Part shown: piece after piece, positions 61,787 through 64,000 of the stretch
How the letters are laid out: each line of letters begins with the position of its first letter
How positions within the stretch are numbered: position 1 is the first letter of the stretch
NCBI RefSeq assembly: GCF_037658235.1
Contig: NZ_JBBJLN010000006.1
Span: 1 to 64,000 of the forward strand
DNA: 64,000 nt
Reading direction: 5' to 3'
Source: Yunchengibacter salinarum
GTDB lineage: Bacteria > Pseudomonadota > Alphaproteobacteria > Sphingomonadales > Kordiimonadaceae
The notes under the pieces: generated by a model
Databases searched by the model: none
The model's input: the letters and a program-made list of their open reading frames with translations, nothing else
Told to the model about the DNA's origin: nothing
Position numbers and translations under genes: made by a program

Positions 61787-62680
61787 CTATTGTTCCTGTT
61801 CCAGAATGTCCCGTTCCAGCCGAACCGAGCGGCGGCTGTTGCGCAGCGTGACGATGGCCACGCCCAGCAAGGTCAGCGCACCGCCGATCACCATGCGCAG
61901 AGTCAGCGTTTCCCCCAGAAAGACAATACCATTGATGATGGCAAAAAGCGGCATCAGCAACAAATAGGGGGAGATCACGGAAACCTCGTATTTGCGCAGC
62001 AGATAATTGACCCCGCCATGGCCGATGATGGAACTGGCCACGCCACTATAGACCACCGCCACAAAGGGCACCCAGTCCGCCCCGGCCAGGGCCGCCGCCT
62101 GCCCGCTTTCCATCATCATCGAAAGCAGCGCGGACCCGCTGACCCCGGCCACCGCCACCCATGCCTGCGTGGTGGTGGCGCGCACCGCGTGAAGGCGGCG
62201 CATCAGGATGGCGGCGACGGCATAGACAAGGGCGGAAAACACCACCAGCGCCAGCGCATCCAGATAGGCAAAAACGCGCGGATCGAAGCCCAGCAGCACC
62301 ACCCCGGCAAAACTGAGCGCGATCCCCGCCACCCGTTTCCAGCCCACCTGCTCGCCCAGGAACAGCACGGCCAGCAGGGTGGCAAAGGGCACATTGAGCT
62401 GGGCGGCAATGGCCACGGCGGAAATATGCTCGGCCAGCGACATGGCGACAAACACCGTGCCGAAATGCAGGAAGCCGAGCGTAAAGGCCACCAGCAGCAG
62501 ATCCTTCATGCGGCCCGTCACGATTTTCAGCCAGGGCAGCAGCAGAACCAGCACCACGGTAAAGCGCAGCGCATTGGCCAGCAGGGGCGGCAGATCCTCC
62601 ACCGCCAGCTTGACGGCGATGAAATTGAGCCCCCAAAGAAAATTGATCACGACCAGAAAGGCCATATCCCGGATCGCCAC
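61787..62680 (-). CDS. DMT-superfamily transporter (EamA domain)
   Basis: 297-residue inner-membrane protein with ten predicted helices in two EamA repeats (first FLVVINFLWGLNFIAVKLAV; second from VSGSALLSMMM), ending in a basic cytoplasmic tail. GTG 62680 is the start, with AAGGGGG 7 bases upstream; ATG 62665 is the alternative. It is in an operon with the AmpD-like amidase, so export or import linked to cell-wall recycling is conceivable, but the substrate is unknown. Confidence 0.85.
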   Translation of the reverse strand: MAIRDMAFLVVINFLWGLNFIAVKLAVEDLPPLLANALRFTVVLVLLLPWLKIVTGRMKDLLLVAFTLGFLHFGTVFVAMSLAEHISAVAIAAQLNVPFATLLAVLFLGEQVGWKRVAGIALSFAGVVLLGFDPRVFAYLDALALVVFSALVYAVAAILMRRLHAVRATTTQAWVAVAGVSGSALLSMMMESGQAAALAGADWVPFVAVVYSGVASSIIGHGGVNYLLRKYEVSVISPYLLLMPLFAIINGIVFLGETLTLRMVIGGALTLLGVAIVTLRNSRRSVRLERDILEQEQ

Positions 62681-62817
62681 GGCAAAGCCCCCTTAATCCT
62701 TGTGCTCGTGATTGCCGGGCGGAAAAGGCCCGGTTCGCGGCGGGGCGCAACCGTCCGCCCCAAGGCCGGCCAAGTCAAGCGCGGAAAGATACGTGGGTGG
62801 GGTGGCGCAAAGGGGCT

Positions 62818-63552
62818 TCAGGCGGGCTTCGGCGCGCGGTCCCCCACGATGCGGTCATAGGCGGCGTTGATCTCCGCCACACGGTCGGTGGCCACGCGAA
62901 TGAAATCGCTGGGCACGCCCGCCGCCATCAGCTTGTCGGGGTGATTGTCCCGCACCAGGCTGCGATAGCGCTTCCTGACCGTGGCCATGTCCACATCGGG
63001 GCTCAGGCCCAGCACCGCATAGGGGCTGGGCGAAACACCGGGCTGATGCCGGCTGGCGACCCGCGCGAAGCAGGCATCGGAAACGCCGAAAATTTCGGCC
63101 ACGGTGGCCAGATAATCTTCCTCTTCCGGGCTGATGCGGCCATCGGCGGCGGCGATGTGGAACAGCACGTCCAGCAGGTCTTCCAGCACGGCGGGGCGAT
63201 CCGCCATCAGGCGGGCGATCTGGCGGGCATAGGCATCAAAACCCGCGGTATGCTGGCGGGCCAGGTTGAACACCCGCTCCATATGCGGCACATCCGCCGG
63301 CGGCACCTGAAACACCCGCCGGAAAGCGCGGATTTCGTCCTGGGTGACCTCACCGTCGGCCCGCGCCATCTTGGCGGCCAGCGCGATCACGCCAATGGTG
63401 AAGGCCACCTTGCGGGTCGCATCCGAATCGGCGCGGAAATGGTCCACGCCCGCATCCACGGCGCCGCCCAGGGCAAGCCCCAGAAGCGCACCCAGCGGGC
63501 CGCCCATGGCCAGCCCCGCCGTGCTGCCGACAATTTTCCCCCAAGCGCTCAA
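62818..63552 (-). CDS. DjlA-like co-chaperone (TerB plus DnaJ domain)
   Basis: 244-residue protein with an N-terminal glycine-rich hydrophobic segment (VGSTAGLAMGGPLGALLGLALGG) as membrane anchor, a TerB-like domain with acidic motif MARADGEVTQDEI and DGRISPEEEDYL, and a C-terminal J domain: SPYAVLGLSPDVD, RSLVRDNHPDKL with the HPD motif. TTG 63552 is the start because AAGGAG is 8 bases upstream. It probably recruits DnaK to the inner membrane. Divergent from the ketoacyl synthase gene. Confidence 0.87.
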   Translation of the reverse strand: MSAWGKIVGSTAGLAMGGPLGALLGLALGGAVDAGVDHFRADSDATRKVAFTIGVIALAAKMARADGEVTQDEIRAFRRVFQVPPADVPHMERVFNLARQHTAGFDAYARQIARLMADRPAVLEDLLDVLFHIAAADGRISPEEEDYLATVAEIFGVSDACFARVASRHQPGVSPSPYAVLGLSPDVDMATVRKRYRSLVRDNHPDKLMAAGVPSDFIRVATDRVAEINAAYDRIVGDRAPKPA

Positions 63553-63799
63553 TCCCCCGTCTCCTTTCCGCCGCAAACCGCCATTTTAACACCATATGCG
63601 GGTGGACACTATGATGCGCGCATAACCCTGCGGTGAACAGCCGCACATGCGGCGGCGCCAAAAAAGGCGCAAACACGGCCTTGGCGTGCGCGTGCAAACC
63701 TTTTATGACTGTGCGCCCGGTTCGGCAATGATTGACCGGGTGAAGCGGGAAACAGGGCAGCGGCGCGCCGCGGCCCGCAAGCATTTGAGGGCAGATCAT

Positions 63800-64000
63800 A
63801 TGAGCGATGTGGCGATCACCGGAACCGGCCTGTTCGTGCCGGAAAATGTGCTGACCAATGAGGCCATGGTCGCCGCGTTCAATGCCTATGTGGACCGCTA
63901 CAACGCGGAAAACAGCGCCGCCATTGAGGCTGGCGACCTGCCCGCCAAGCAATATTCCAGCACCGAATTCATCGAAAAGGCTTCCGGCATCAGGAAACGG
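63800..64000 (+). CDS. Beta-ketoacyl-ACP synthase III-like protein, N-terminal fragment
   Basis: Open frame of 67 codons running off the window. It starts MSDVAITGTGLFVPENVL, the opening of FabH-like condensing enzymes, then FNAYVDRYNAENSAAIEAG and STEFIEKASGIRKR. The insert between the first strand and the SGI motif is longer than in classic FabH, as in the FabH-like group common in proteobacteria. The active-site cysteine lies outside the window. Divergent from djlA with about 247 bases between them. Confidence 0.8.
   Translation, partial: MSDVAITGTGLFVPENVLTNEAMVAAFNAYVDRYNAENSAAIEAGDLPAKQYSSTEFIEKASGIRKR

Overview
The window is a gene-dense, high-GC chromosomal segment of an alphaproteobacterium. 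The evidence is the tRNA-Tyr/tRNA-Gly/tuf arrangement, glyQ-glyS-ppdK, uvrC-pgsA-moaD-moaE, a compact division and cell-wall (dcw) operon with rnpB nearby, and a FtsZ with a long linker and a conserved C-terminal peptide. The RTX protease, lipoprotein and outer-envelope genes show a diderm. I cannot fix the order; a free-living Kordiimonadales-, Rhodospirillales- or Sphingomonadales-like organism fits, and this is only inference.

Left part (1-15016): the start of tuf with two tRNAs and a strong promoter; rlmB followed by a cupin-like gene broken by one extra G; a small-ORF/gntR/ABC-exporter operon; tRNA-Pro; ispB; a tRNA-modification-type methyltransferase; sppA; a chorismate mutase; glyQ-glyS; ppdK. 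Middle left (15017-28525): a GC-rich hairpin repeat array, a giant RTX metalloprotease, an acyl-CoA thioesterase-like gene, a small hypothetical, a PAS_5 protein, a PAS-GGDEF protein, an orphan modA, a sigma-54-type promoter with a predicted three-hairpin small RNA, an MBL-fold hydrolase, nadA-nadC, a second hairpin repeat array, an M48 lipoprotein peptidase and rpmF.

Middle right (28787-38410): an M14 carboxypeptidase, a 2-hydroxyacid dehydrogenase, a CaCA antiporter, a hypothetical and folB; then an AT-rich intergenic region with DnaA-box-like sites, followed by uvrC, pgsA, moaD and moaE. From 54765 down to 38470 on the minus strand lies the dcw cluster: mraZ-rsmH-ftsL-ftsI-murE-mraY-murD-ftsW-murG-murC-murB-ftsQ-ftsA-ftsZ. 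It is almost all joined by 4-base ATGA overlaps, but murF and ddl are absent from their usual places. A promoter overlapped by TGGGN repeats of MraZ type precedes it.

Right end (55320-64000): a zinc metalloprotease, RNase P RNA, a tiny lipoprotein, a TetR regulator, an exported helical-repeat protein, an AmpD-like amidase with a DMT exporter, a DjlA-like co-chaperone, and the start of a ketoacyl-ACP synthase III-like gene.

Most of the window is housekeeping. The most novel items I see are the predicted small RNA at 23802-23931 with repeated CUGCC loop motifs behind a sigma-54 promoter and upstream repeats, the two convergent-gene hairpin repeat arrays, the DnaA-box-like cluster before uvrC, and the MraZ-type operator layout.
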